The translations under genes and the position numbers were made by a program. From Nocardia amikacinitolerans NBRC 108937 (GTDB lineage: Bacteria; Actinomycetota; Actinomycetes; Mycobacteriales; Mycobacteriaceae), in NCBI RefSeq assembly GCF_001612615.1, contig NZ_BDAU01000003.1, positions 56,664-120,663 of the forward strand: a stretch of DNA of 64,000 bases, read 5' to 3'. The notes under the pieces are model-generated. The model was not told the origin of the DNA. It searched no databases and saw only the letters and a program-made list of their open reading frames with translations. Below are positions 24,477 to 32,087 of this stretch, one piece after another (the first letter of the stretch is position 1; each line of letters begins with the position of its first letter).

Positions 24477-24959
24477 GTGACGCAAGCAGACGTACGGGCC
24501 ACCGAGCTCGCCGAATTGGCGCTCGATCGTGACCTCACCATCGCGGTCGCGGAATCGCTGACCTGCGGTCGGCTGGCTTCCTCGCTCGGGGCCGCGCCGG
24601 ACTCGGCCACCTGGTTCCGCGGCGGTGTGGTGGCCTATCGCCCGGAGATCAAACGCAAAGTGCTCGACGTTCCCGACGTGCCGGTGGTTTCCGAGACGGC
24701 CGCGCGGGCGATGGCGACCGGCGTCCGCGCGCTCATGGACGCCTTCGCGGGCGTCGCGGTCACCGGAGTCGGCGGCCCCGATCCGCAGGACGGCGAACCG
24801 GCGGGCTCGGTCTGGTTCGCCGTCGCCACCGCCGACGAGGTACGGGCCGAGCACCGTCGGTTCGACGGCGGTCCCGATCGGGTCCTCGACCAGACCATCG
24901 AGCACGCGCTTGCCATGCTCCTGGACGCCGTGAAGTCCGCTCACGGACACGGTCTTTGA
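24477..24959 (+). CDS. pncC: CinA-family nicotinamide-nucleotide amidohydrolase (PncC)
   Basis: A 160-residue enzyme equal to the C-terminal domain of CinA. GTG 24477 follows AGAGGAGGGAGTACC. Typical motifs are AVAESLTCGRLAS (nucleophile Ser region), RGGVVAYRPEIKRKVLDV, and VAVTGVGGPDPQDGEPAGSVWFAVA. It deamidates nicotinamide mononucleotide to nicotinate mononucleotide in NAD salvage. The N-terminal MoCF-like domain of full CinA is absent, as in stand-alone PncC. It converges with ridA, with 9 bp between stops. Confidence 0.9.
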   Translation: MTQADVRATELAELALDRDLTIAVAESLTCGRLASSLGAAPDSATWFRGGVVAYRPEIKRKVLDVPDVPVVSETAARAMATGVRALMDAFAGVAVTGVGGPDPQDGEPAGSVWFAVATADEVRAEHRRFDGGPDRVLDQTIEHALAMLLDAVKSAHGHGL

Positions 24960-24968
24960 GCCGGGGCC

Positions 24969-25376
24969 TCAGTCCAGGACGGCGGTCGCCTCGACCTCGA
25001 CCATCAGGTCGGGCTCGCCCAGCGCGACGACACCGAGCAGGGTGATCGGCTTGACCGGATCGACGCCGAGCTTCGCGGCCGCGCGCGCCACGCCCTCGCC
25101 GAGCAGCGGGTACTTCTCCTCGTTCCAGTCCACGACGTAGATCGTCAGCTTCGCGACGTCGTCGAACGAGCCGCCGATCTCGGCGAGCGCGGTGGCCACG
25201 TTGAGGTAGGCCTGCTCGACCTGCGCGGCGAAATCCCCCTCCCCCACCTTGTTGCCCTCGGCGTCGCGGGCCACCTGCCCGGCGAGGAACACCAGCCTGC
25301 TGCCCTGCGCGATCGAGAGCTGGCGGTACACATCGGGTTTGGGCAGTCCCTCGGGGTTGACCAGCGTGACGGCCAT
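24969..25376 (-). CDS. ridA: RidA-family enamine/imine deaminase
   Basis: A 135-residue protein. ATG 25376 follows GGAGGAGTGGCC; a GTG two codons earlier is possible. RidA features are NPEGLP, the SRLVFLAGQVARDAEG strand, QAYLNVATALAEIGGSFDDV, and the C-terminal VEVEATAVLD. Such proteins hydrolyse reactive enamines and imines from PLP enzymes or oxidases. It is divergent from a TetR gene across 76 bp with an AACAAT-N7-ATTGTT site, so that TetR probably controls it. Confidence 0.9.
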   Translation of the reverse strand: MAVTLVNPEGLPKPDVYRQLSIAQGSRLVFLAGQVARDAEGNKVGEGDFAAQVEQAYLNVATALAEIGGSFDDVAKLTIYVVDWNEEKYPLLGEGVARAAAKLGVDPVKPITLLGVVALGEPDLMVEVEATAVLD

Positions 25377-25428
25377 GGCCACTCCTCCACGTCTTCGGTT
25401 CCGCGCGTGCGGCTGTCAGGCAAACCAT

Positions 25429-25447
25429 AACAATGCTATGTATTGTT
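25429..25447. promoter_or_regulatory. Operator-like inverted repeat between ridA and TetR genes
   Basis: AACAAT and ATTGTT separated by 7 bp, 6 bp before the TetR start codon and 53 bp from the ridA start. Confidence 0.6.
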
Positions 25448-25452
25448 GCGCC

Positions 25453-26058
25453 ATGGCCCGCACCAAGAATCCGCACGTGCGGTCGATGCTGCTCGAACGC
25501 GCCGCGCTGATGCTGCGCCGACGGGAACCGGTCACCTTGCGGGGGTTGGTGGCGGGCACCAACGTGTCGACCATGGCCGTCTACACCTACTTCGACGGTA
25601 TGGACGGGCTGTGGCGAGCCCTGCGGCAGGAGGGCTTCACCCGGCTGTCGGCCAGGCTCGCCGAGGTGGCGGCGACCGCCGATCCGGTGCGCGACCTCGC
25701 GGCGCTCGGGGCCGCCTACCTTGGCAACGCACTGGAGAATCCGGATCTCTATCGGGTCATGTTCGACGCCGGTTTCGAGCTCGAGGATTCGGCCGCCGCC
25801 GACGAGACGCTGCACCGCGTGGTGACCACCGTGCACCGCGCGAAGGACGCGGGCAGATTCCGGTCCGGCCTGGATCCGCTGGAATTGGCCACCCAGAGCT
25901 GGACCATCGGGCACGGCCTCGCTTCCCTCGTCGCCACCGGCCCGCTCCCCCGCGAAACCTTGGCGAACGGCATACCGTTGCTGACCGCCCTGTTCGTAGC
26001 GGCCGGTGACGAGCGGACCCGCTGCCGCCGATCGGTGCGCGAAGGTTGGCGGCTCTGA
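25453..26058 (+). CDS. TetR/AcrR-family regulator
   Basis: A 201-residue regulator; ATG 25453 is chosen because the helix-turn-helix region begins soon after it. HTH: HVRSMLLERAALMLRRREP, VTLRGLVAGTNVSTMAVYTYFDGMDGL. The C-terminal domain has the WxxxHGLxxL helix (SWTIGHGLASL), as in TetR_C33-like proteins. It lies divergent to ridA and immediately downstream of an inverted repeat, so local autoregulation is likely. It converges with a VOC gene, with 1 bp between stops. Confidence 0.87.
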   Translation: MARTKNPHVRSMLLERAALMLRRREPVTLRGLVAGTNVSTMAVYTYFDGMDGLWRALRQEGFTRLSARLAEVAATADPVRDLAALGAAYLGNALENPDLYRVMFDAGFELEDSAAADETLHRVVTTVHRAKDAGRFRSGLDPLELATQSWTIGHGLASLVATGPLPRETLANGIPLLTALFVAAGDERTRCRRSVREGWRL

Positions 26059-26059
26059 G

Positions 26060-26551
26060 TCAGGTCGCCGAGCGCCGCACCTGATCGAAGAACGCCCGCA
26101 TGGCCGGGCCGATCTCGGCCAGTTCGATGAACGGCACACCCTCCGAGGCGCCGTCGACGTAGGCGAAACGCATGTCGGCGGCCATGTCCCCGCGCTGCAC
26201 CACCGTGAGCCCGTCGCGCTCGGCCGCGGCCACGGCGCCGTCGAAGTCGTCCGGTTCGAAGCACACGTGGTGCAGTCCTGGACCCCGGCGGGCGAGGAAC
26301 TCCGCGTAGATGCTCTCGCCGCGGATCGGCTGAATCAATTCGAGCTGGATGTCGTCGAGATACGACAGCGCGATGTGCGCGGTGAAATCGGCGGGGCGGC
26401 CGCGATAGGTGCACGTGCGCGGGCCGAATTCGACGTCGGGGATGCGCGTCCATTTCCGCACGCCGAAATGCGTGACGAAGAAACGTTCCGCCTTCTCGAT
26501 ATCGTCGGTCACCCAGGCGATCTGGGTGATGGGGCCATCAGCGTAGCTCAT
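26060..26551 (-). CDS. VOC-family protein
   Basis: About 163 residues if ATG 26551 (MSYADGPITQIAWV) is the start; GTG 26599 would add 16 residues. It has two glyoxalase-type repeats: ITQIAWVTDDIEKAERFFVTHFG and GLHHVCFEPDDFDGAVAAAE, with the metal-ligand candidates His in HHV and Glu in LELIQPI and PFIELAE. The closest activity types are methylmalonyl-CoA epimerase and extradiol-like enzymes. A 7-bp inverted repeat upstream may be its operator, shared with the divergent SDR gene. Confidence 0.82.
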   Translation of the reverse strand: MSYADGPITQIAWVTDDIEKAERFFVTHFGVRKWTRIPDVEFGPRTCTYRGRPADFTAHIALSYLDDIQLELIQPIRGESIYAEFLARRGPGLHHVCFEPDDFDGAVAAAERDGLTVVQRGDMAADMRFAYVDGASEGVPFIELAEIGPAMRAFFDQVRRSAT

Positions 26552-26612
26552 ACCGAATCCCGCGTTCGACCGTCGAGGCTGCTGGGGAACACCTGTCACT
26601 CATGAATCGACG

Positions 26613-26630
26613 TTAAGCGACCCCGCTTAA
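26613..26630. promoter_or_regulatory. Perfect inverted repeat between VOC and SDR genes
   Basis: TTAAGCG-ACCC-CGCTTAA, 7-bp arms, in an AT-richer divergent intergenic region. Likely an operator; the binding protein is not obvious. Confidence 0.55.
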
Positions 26631-26822
26631 TCTCTCAATTCGAACCGTTTAGATAGGTCCGACCGGCGCTGGGTGTTGGCGTACGCGGCGCGTGGAATAG
26701 CGTGCGGACGCGTCGATTGGCCGAGGGGAAAGCGGGTAAGCGCCGCACATGGCACCACCGTGACCATCGCCGCGCGCGGCGAGCGAGTGCGTCCGCGGCC
26801 CTGACGCTCGGAAGGGACCCTC

Positions 26823-27509
26823 GTGAACCAATCGACGAAGAACGACCTCGGCACCGTCCTGATCACCGGCGGCGCGTCCGGACTCGGCGCCGCGACCGTC
26901 GACGCCGTGCGCGCGGCGGGCGGTGTCGCCATCGTCGTCGACCGAGACAAACCCGACACCGACGTCCCTTGGGAGTACGCGGATCTGGCGTACTCCCGGG
27001 ACTCCGAGCGCGCGGTGCGGTCGCTGATCGCCCGCACGGGCGGGCGGCTGGACGCGATGTTCACCGCCGTGGGCGCCGATGCCTGCGGCAAACTGGACGA
27101 GGTCGCGCCCGAGGACTGGGAGCGGGTGGTCCGGGCAAACCTGATCGGTACCGCCGCGGTCATCCGCGCCGCGCTGCCCGCGTTGCGTGCCAGTCGCGGC
27201 AGCATTGTCACCTGCGCCTCCACCCTCGGCCTCGAGGCGCTGCCCGACGCGACCGCCTACTGCGCCTCGAAATTCGGCATGGTCGGCCTGACCAGGGCAC
27301 TGGCCGCCGAGACCGCGGGCGAAGTCGGCGTCACCCTGCTGATACCCGGCGGAATGGACACCGCCTTCATCGACGGCAGGCCGCCCGAATACGCACCGCC
27401 GCCGGACATCCCGCTCGACAGCCCGGAAGACGTCGCCGCGGCCGCGGTGTTCGCCATGTCGCCTCCGCGCGGCCGCGAGATCAGGGAGATGGCCGTTGCG
27501 CGGTCATGA
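26823..27509 (+). CDS. Short-chain dehydrogenase/reductase
   Basis: A 228-residue SDR. GTG 26823 follows GGAAGGGACCCTC. NAD(P) motif TGGASGLGAAT, catalytic Tyr and Lys in YCASKFG, and upstream Ser in ASTLGLEA. It is shorter than most SDRs in the substrate loop and ends with REIREMAVARS. The substrate is unknown. It is divergent from the VOC protein across 270 bp carrying a TTAAGCG inverted repeat. Confidence 0.85.
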   Translation: MNQSTKNDLGTVLITGGASGLGAATVDAVRAAGGVAIVVDRDKPDTDVPWEYADLAYSRDSERAVRSLIARTGGRLDAMFTAVGADACGKLDEVAPEDWERVVRANLIGTAAVIRAALPALRASRGSIVTCASTLGLEALPDATAYCASKFGMVGLTRALAAETAGEVGVTLLIPGGMDTAFIDGRPPEYAPPPDIPLDSPEDVAAAAVFAMSPPRGREIREMAVARS

Positions 27510-27560
27510 CGGGGCACGTCCTGGCCGACCGGCGCCGGTGATCAGGTGAAAGGAGGACCC

Positions 27561-27758
27561 ATGGAACGTGGAAACAGCAAGCACGGCCCCAAGCGCGACG
27601 ACCAACTCGCGCACGAGCTGGAAGGGGCGTTGAAGGGCAACCGGTCGACGCGCGCCGACGAGTGGCGCGATCCCGAACCGCTCGCCGACGACGACGAAGT
27701 CCTGACCGCTCGCCGCGACCTCCCGCGTCCGGCGCCGCCAGACAACCCGCAACCCTGA
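27561..27758 (+). CDS. Small hydrophilic conserved protein
   Basis: A 65-residue, highly charged protein. ATG 27561 follows a strong AAAGGAGGACCC ribosome site. It begins MERGNSKHGPKRDDQLAHELEG and ends rich in Pro and Asp. Similar small proteins (S-K-H-x-P-R-x-D-E start, R-x-E-E-W-R centre) occur in actinomycetes and are probably intrinsically disordered; I know no function. It follows the SDR by 51 bp. Confidence 0.7.
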   Translation: MERGNSKHGPKRDDQLAHELEGALKGNRSTRADEWRDPEPLADDDEVLTARRDLPRPAPPDNPQP

Positions 27759-27795
27759 CGGGCGATCGTTCCGGTGCGACCGCGCTTCCGGCACG

Positions 27796-28094
27796 GCCGC
27801 ACCAGAACGGGACGTCGCCGAGCCGATCAGCGTCGCCGACATCGCGGCGGCGCCCACGTCACCATCCGAGCCGTCCAGCTCGCGTTCCGCAAACACCTGG
27901 ACACGACGCCGATGGGCTACCTGCGGAAGGTGCGGCTGGCCGGTGCGCACGAGCAGCTGCTCGCGGCCTCCCCCGACGACGGGCACACCGTCACCGGTGT
28001 CGCCGCGGCGTGGGGTTTCGCCCATCCCGGCCGGTTCGCGAGCAGCTATCGCCAGGCCTACGGCGTCGCACCGCAGACGACGTTGCACGACTGA
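27796..28094 (+). pseudogene. Fragment of an AraC-type DNA-binding domain, frameshifted
   Basis: One frame reads AAPERDVAEPISVADIAAA from 27796, and another, shifted near 27850, reads AHVTIRAVQLAFRKHLDTTPMGYLRKVRL, then GVAAAWGFAHPGRFASSYRQAYG to the stop at 28094. Joined, they give a near-complete AraC helix-turn-helix domain (first helix ISVADIA, second recognition region WGFAHPGRFASSYRQ). The N-terminal domain is missing and there is no start codon, so this is a 3' remnant. Confidence 0.6.
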
Positions 28095-28095
28095 T

Positions 28096-28260
28096 CTAGC
28101 GGCCGTCCAGCATCGCGACGATCTCTCGGCAGGCCGCCGCCGCGGGGTCGAGATCGACGTCCAAGACGTGAGGTCGGTCGGCGTAGACGGTGAGCACGGC
28201 GGCCGTGCCGTTCGCCGCGCGCAGGCCGCGGCAGTGCAGCGAGCGCAGACCGCGGTCGGG
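28096..28260 (-). pseudogene. C-terminal fragment of an unrecognised protein
   Basis: Fifty-four codons with good high-GC codon usage read LRAANGTAAVLTVYADRP and HVLDVDLDPAAAACREIVAMLDGR before a TAG at 28098-28096. No start codon is present before the frame closes upstream inside the STAS gene region. Its last bases lie 2 bp from the stop of the AraC fragment on the other strand. I cannot name the parent family. Confidence 0.35.
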
Positions 28261-28311
28261 ACGCCGTCCGTAAAACGAAGCGACCCTTCGCCGAAAATCA
28301 GCGCGCGCGCC

Positions 28312-28713
28312 TCATCGTCCGAGCGCGTCGTCCAGGCTCGCATAATAACAGAACAGCGCGCGCACGCCCACCACATCGAGGACCCGGTCGACCTCGGCAT
28401 GTCCCGACACCAGCCGCAGGTCGACGCCGCGTTCGGCGAGCTTCGTCTTGAACTCCCCCAGTGCGATGGCGGCTCGAATCCCGACGAAGCGGGTGGTGCG
28501 GAAATCGACGATCACGGCGCGACAGCCGTGCTCGGGTATGGAGTCCAGCGCGGCGCACAGCTCGGGCAGTCCGGCGAGATCCAGTTCGCCGTCCACCGCC
28601 ATCACCACGCAACTGCCGCGCATGGCTACCGACCGTCCCCCCGGCCGCCGCTTGTCGTACACATAGCGGTGAATTCGCCCGACACCGGACCGCACAACGA
28701 TTTTCGTCGACAT
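28312..28713 (-). CDS. STAS-domain anti-anti-sigma-like protein without the usual phospho-serine
   Basis: A 133-residue protein. ATG 28713 follows GGGAGGTTCTGCG. Residues 30-130 fit the STAS fold (SCVVMAVDGELDLAG, AVIVDFRTTRFVGIRAAIALGEF, VDLRLVSGHAEVDRVLDVVG). In SpoIIAA/RsbV proteins the loop after the third strand reads F-x-D-S-S-G; here it reads FVGIRAA, so the phosphorylated Ser is missing. It may be a constitutive or ligand-responding antagonist, or a partner of another STAS protein. No anti-sigma kinase is adjacent; the nearest sigma gene is at 8825-9658. Confidence 0.8.
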   Translation of the reverse strand: MSTKIVVRSGVGRIHRYVYDKRRPGGRSVAMRGSCVVMAVDGELDLAGLPELCAALDSIPEHGCRAVIVDFRTTRFVGIRAAIALGEFKTKLAERGVDLRLVSGHAEVDRVLDVVGVRALFCYYASLDDALGR

Positions 28714-29015
28714 CGCAGAACCTCCCAACGGGATGGTGTCCCACCCGTCGGCCGAACGGCACCGTTGAACGGCGCCACCATGGTCGGTGCGATTCGCCCG
28801 AGAACCGCGTGGGACTGTGCTCGTCTGAAGATCTCAGCCTGCGGCCGGTCCTGTCTTTCGGCCCTCGGCGTCGCGGGATCGTCGCCACGATCCGCGGCCC
28901 CGGCCGCCATCCAATGTTGTGCTCCAAGCATAGGCCGGTCGCCGATCTACTTCACCCTTTGCGCCAAAGGACCGCTTCTACCTGCGCATGCTCGGGAGTC
29001 GAACGGGTATCTGCG
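28714..29015. other. Intergenic stretch between STAS and acyl-CoA ligase genes
   Basis: About 300 bp. Open frames here are Arg-rich and look non-coding. I see no hairpin or RNA gene; it should contain the STAS promoter. Confidence 0.4.
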
Positions 29016-30497
29016 TCAGCTGTACCGGAGCACGAGTTCGCGCTTGAGAACCTTGTGGCTCGGACCGAGCGGCAACTGGTCGACGAACTCCACGCGGCGC
29101 GGATACTTGTGCTTGGCCAGGCGTGTGCGACCGAACGCGATGACCTGGTCGGCGGTCAGCTCGGCACCGGCGACGACCACCGCGCAGATCTCCTCGCCGT
29201 AGGTCTCGTCGGGCAGGCCGATCACCGCGACCGCGTCGATGGCGGGGTGGTACAGCAGCGCCTCTTCCACCTCGCTCGGATACACGTTGAACCCGCCGCG
29301 GATGATCATGTCCTTGATCCGGTCGGCGATGGTGACATACCCGTCGGCGTCCTTCACACCGAGATCGCCCGTGCGGAACCAGCCCCGCACGACCGCGGCG
29401 GCGGTGGCTCTCGGATTGCCGATGTAGCCCTTGAAGACGTTGTGCCCGCGAATAACGATCTCCCCCAGCTCGCCGGGCGGCAGCAGGACGATCTCGTCCG
29501 CGACACCGGGGTCGGCGATCTCCACCTCGACGCCCCACACCGCGTGCCCGACGGTGCCCGCCTTCGGACCGAAGTCCGGCTGGTTCACCGCGGCGGTCGG
29601 CGAGGTCTCGGAAAGTCCGTAGCCCTCCAGGATCGGGGTGCCGAACAGGTCGTGGAAGGTCTCCAGCACCGGCTGCGGCAGCGACGCTCCGCCGGAGATG
29701 CACAAACGCAGTTGCGGCGCACCGAGTTTCGTCGCCGCGGTGATGAGCCGGACGTACATCGTCGGCACGCCGTGGAAGGTGTTGACACCCTCGGCGTGCA
29801 TCAGGCGGATGGCCTCGTCGGGGTCGAAGCGCGGCTGCAACACCAGCGTCGCGCCCGCGCGCCAGGTGGAGTTCATGGACACGGTCTGGCCGAAGATGTG
29901 GAACAGCGGAAGCGCGCCGAGCGCGACGTCGTCGCTGCGTACGTCGTTGGCGTCGAAGGCGTTCACCGTCGCGTTCATGACCATGTTCAGATGGCTGAGC
30001 TCGGCGCCCTTCGGCTTGCCCGTGGTGCCGCTGGTGTAGAAGATCACCGCGGTGTCGCCTGGCGCGCGCGAGACGAACGACCGAATAGGTTCCGCCACAA
30101 GGGTGTTCGGGTCGTGACAGCCGATGCCGACCGCGCCCGCCGCGGCACGGCCGACCGCGGCGAACTGCTCGTGACACACTAGCAGCGTCGCCCCGCTGTC
30201 GCGCAGGACGTGCTCGGCCTCGTTCGCGGTCAGCAGCAGGTGCACCGGGATCACCGCGGCGCCCGCGGCGAGAATCGCGTAGTAGGCGCGCGGGAACTCG
30301 GCGGTGTTGGGGCACATCAGCGCCACGCGGTCGCCGGGGCGCACACCGAGTTCGATCAGCGCGGCGGCCTGTTCGCGGGCCTGCGACCACAACTCGGCGA
30401 ACGTGATCCGCTGCGCGCCCTCGATCAGCGCGATCCGGTCCGGGCGGCGGCGCGCCTGCTCGGCCAGGATGCTCGCCAACGACAGCGTGGCGTTCAT
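29016..30497 (-). CDS. Acyl-CoA synthetase (AMP-forming, FadD-like)
   Basis: A 493-residue adenylating enzyme that activates a carboxylic acid to its CoA thioester. Motifs in order: YTSGTTGKPKGAELSH (phosphate loop), ISGGASLPQP and EGYGLSETSP, GWFRTGDLG, then KDMIIRGGFNVYPSEVE (hinge), and the catalytic Lys in GPSHKVLKREL. ATG 30497 follows TTGGAGGTGGC. Its promoter and twin operator sites match those of the secreted lipase at 4.9 kb. The ligase could activate the fatty acids that the lipase frees. Medium- or long-chain fatty acids are the best guess for substrate. Confidence 0.9.
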   Translation of the reverse strand: MNATLSLASILAEQARRRPDRIALIEGAQRITFAELWSQAREQAAALIELGVRPGDRVALMCPNTAEFPRAYYAILAAGAAVIPVHLLLTANEAEHVLRDSGATLLVCHEQFAAVGRAAAGAVGIGCHDPNTLVAEPIRSFVSRAPGDTAVIFYTSGTTGKPKGAELSHLNMVMNATVNAFDANDVRSDDVALGALPLFHIFGQTVSMNSTWRAGATLVLQPRFDPDEAIRLMHAEGVNTFHGVPTMYVRLITAATKLGAPQLRLCISGGASLPQPVLETFHDLFGTPILEGYGLSETSPTAAVNQPDFGPKAGTVGHAVWGVEVEIADPGVADEIVLLPPGELGEIVIRGHNVFKGYIGNPRATAAAVVRGWFRTGDLGVKDADGYVTIADRIKDMIIRGGFNVYPSEVEEALLYHPAIDAVAVIGLPDETYGEEICAVVVAGAELTADQVIAFGRTRLAKHKYPRRVEFVDQLPLGPSHKVLKRELVLRYS

Positions 30498-30507
30498 GCC
30501 ACCTCCA

Positions 30508-30526
30508 AAACTAACGACGCAAGTTT
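30508..30526. promoter_or_regulatory. Operator-like site A of twin module 2
   Basis: Reads AAACTAACGACGCAAGTTT, between the -10 box and start codon of the ligase gene. Flanking bases also match module 1 (CTCCA before and TCCG after). Confidence 0.7.
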
Positions 30527-30533
30527 TCCGCTC

Positions 30534-30562
30534 ACCGTAGAGCAGCCAAACTAGCGGTGCAA
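30534..30562 (-). promoter_or_regulatory. Promoter of the acyl-CoA synthetase gene
   Basis: On the minus strand TTGCAC (30562-30557) and TACGGT (30539-30534) are 17 bp apart, as in the lipase promoter at 4905-4933. Confidence 0.65.
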
Positions 30563-30566
30563 GTTT
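30548..30566. promoter_or_regulatory. Operator-like site B of twin module 2
   Basis: Reads AAACTAGCGGTGCAAGTTT, overlaps the ligase -35 box and starts 40 bp from site A. It lies 13 bp beyond the PucR stop codon, so the ligase has its own promoter. Confidence 0.7.
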
Positions 30567-30578
30567 CGGTTTTCTCGT

Positions 30579-31862
30579 CTACTTCGGCGCGGCGTGCAGT
30601 TCGATGGCGACGAGCAATTCGACGAGATCGGTGACGCTGCGGACGTTGCGGCCGGTGAGTTCCTGGATGCGGCGCAGGCGGTACTTGGCCGTGTTGTGGT
30701 GGATGCGCAAACCGTCCGCGGCCTCGCGCAGATTCATGTCGGCGCCCGCGAAGGCGCGGATGGTGTCGGCGAGCATCCCGCCGCGCTGCCGGTCCTCGGC
30801 CAGCGCGGCGGCGATCCGCGGATCCACCAGCTGGCGAACGGTGTCGTCGGCGCGCAGCATGAGATACCGGAACGGCGAGAGGTGCGGAAGGGCGAGCACC
30901 CCACCGTCCTCGGGCAGTAGATCCAACGCCGAACGCGCCTGCTGGTAGGCGCGCGGGAATTGGGCGATCTCGGTGAACACCGTGCTGACGCCGATGCCGA
31001 GGGTGATGCCTTCGGCGTGCAGTTTGTCGCGGGTGCGCCGCAGCAGCGCGCACAGTTCGTCGGCCGAGCCGTCGCGACCGAGCGCGGGCAGCGCGACGAT
31101 CTCCGACCCGCGCACCACCGACAGCGTGCGCAATCCGTTGACACCGGTACGCGCGAGCGCCGCCGACGCGATGTGCCTGGCCTCCGCGTCGGAACTGCCC
31201 GGCTCGCCGCGATCCGCCGTCCGCAACACGACCGCCGTCACCGCCACCATGGGTGTCGCCCGCTCGGTGCCGATGCCGTGCGCGTGGGCAGTCGACAGCT
31301 GCGGCCCGCGGTCGGGCAGGGCGCCGTCCAGCAGACTCTCCACCAGTTCCCGGCTGTCGCGCCCGGCCTCGGCGGACAGGTACTGCTGGAATTCCAGATA
31401 CGCGTTGGCCGCCTGGGTGCTGATCAAATCGCAGTAGCGGGTCAGCGGCACGACCATCGACAGCGCCGCGTCGCGCCCGGCCTCCGAGTCGCCCGCGTGG
31501 GCGACCAGCGATTTCCAGATCGCCTGCTGCCCGAGCCGGAACGCGGAGATGTAGTCGACCAGCGTCAGCCCGGACTGTGCCCGGCGCGCCGCGGCCCGTC
31601 GGGCGTAGGCGATGTCGTCGACGGTGACCCTGCGCTTGTCGAGCAGCGCGCCGAGTCCGGTCCGGCACAGGCGGGTCAGCTGGTCGTGCACGTCGGCGTG
31701 GAAGGTCCTGTCCCGCGCCGCGTAGCCGGGGACCTGCGCCAGGATCGCGGACATGCCCGCGTCGGCGATGTCGTGCGCGTGCTCGAAGACGCTGCCGACG
31801 ATCCGCGTGCGCTCGGCCTGGACCGGCGCCGAGACCCCGATCGAATGTGATCCAGCTGACAT
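30579..31862 (-). CDS. PucR/CdaR-family transcriptional regulator
   Basis: A 427-residue regulator. I take ATG 31862 (MSAGSHSIGV) as start, since the frame upstream looks non-coding. The N-terminal 150 residues are helical, a GGDEF-like degenerate domain follows (ITLGIGVSTVFTEIAQFPRAYQQARSALDLL), and the C-terminal HTH_30 is NLREAADGLRIHHNTAKYRLRRIQELTG. PucR-type proteins usually activate catabolic operons on binding a pathway metabolite. It is divergent from the ABC importer genes and upstream of the acyl-CoA ligase, so it likely controls this catabolic island. Confidence 0.87.
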   Translation of the reverse strand: MSAGSHSIGVSAPVQAERTRIVGSVFEHAHDIADAGMSAILAQVPGYAARDRTFHADVHDQLTRLCRTGLGALLDKRRVTVDDIAYARRAAARRAQSGLTLVDYISAFRLGQQAIWKSLVAHAGDSEAGRDAALSMVVPLTRYCDLISTQAANAYLEFQQYLSAEAGRDSRELVESLLDGALPDRGPQLSTAHAHGIGTERATPMVAVTAVVLRTADRGEPGSSDAEARHIASAALARTGVNGLRTLSVVRGSEIVALPALGRDGSADELCALLRRTRDKLHAEGITLGIGVSTVFTEIAQFPRAYQQARSALDLLPEDGGVLALPHLSPFRYLMLRADDTVRQLVDPRIAAALAEDRQRGGMLADTIRAFAGADMNLREAADGLRIHHNTAKYRLRRIQELTGRNVRSVTDLVELLVAIELHAAPK

Positions 31863-31987
31863 AACCCGGCATACTCCACGGCCCTCGTCGCGGGTGTCAA
31901 CAGGGCCGAAGGAAGCACCCCGCCCTGTCCGCGACGGACAAACCGCGCCGCCGAGATTGGGCCTCCGCGTCCGATGTGCGCCCTGAC

Positions 31988-32003
31988 CAGCGTCTTTACG
32001 CTG
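31988..32003. promoter_or_regulatory. Inverted repeat between PucR and importer genes
   Basis: CAGCGT-CTTT-ACGCTG, 6-bp perfect arms, located 85-100 bp before the first importer gene and about 125 bp from the PucR start. Candidate PucR operator. Confidence 0.4.
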
Positions 32004-32087
32004 ACCACGATCCACAGGCCAGCCCGCGATGGTTGCGCCGACCCGCACGGAATTTCACCCACGTCTCGGACGCGGGCCGGAGGACGA

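Noticed and set aside
28298..28931. Longer minus-strand frame in the STAS upstream region
   Set aside because: It reads a different frame from the STAS protein and has no conserved motif; the STAS start at 28713 has a clear ribosome site.
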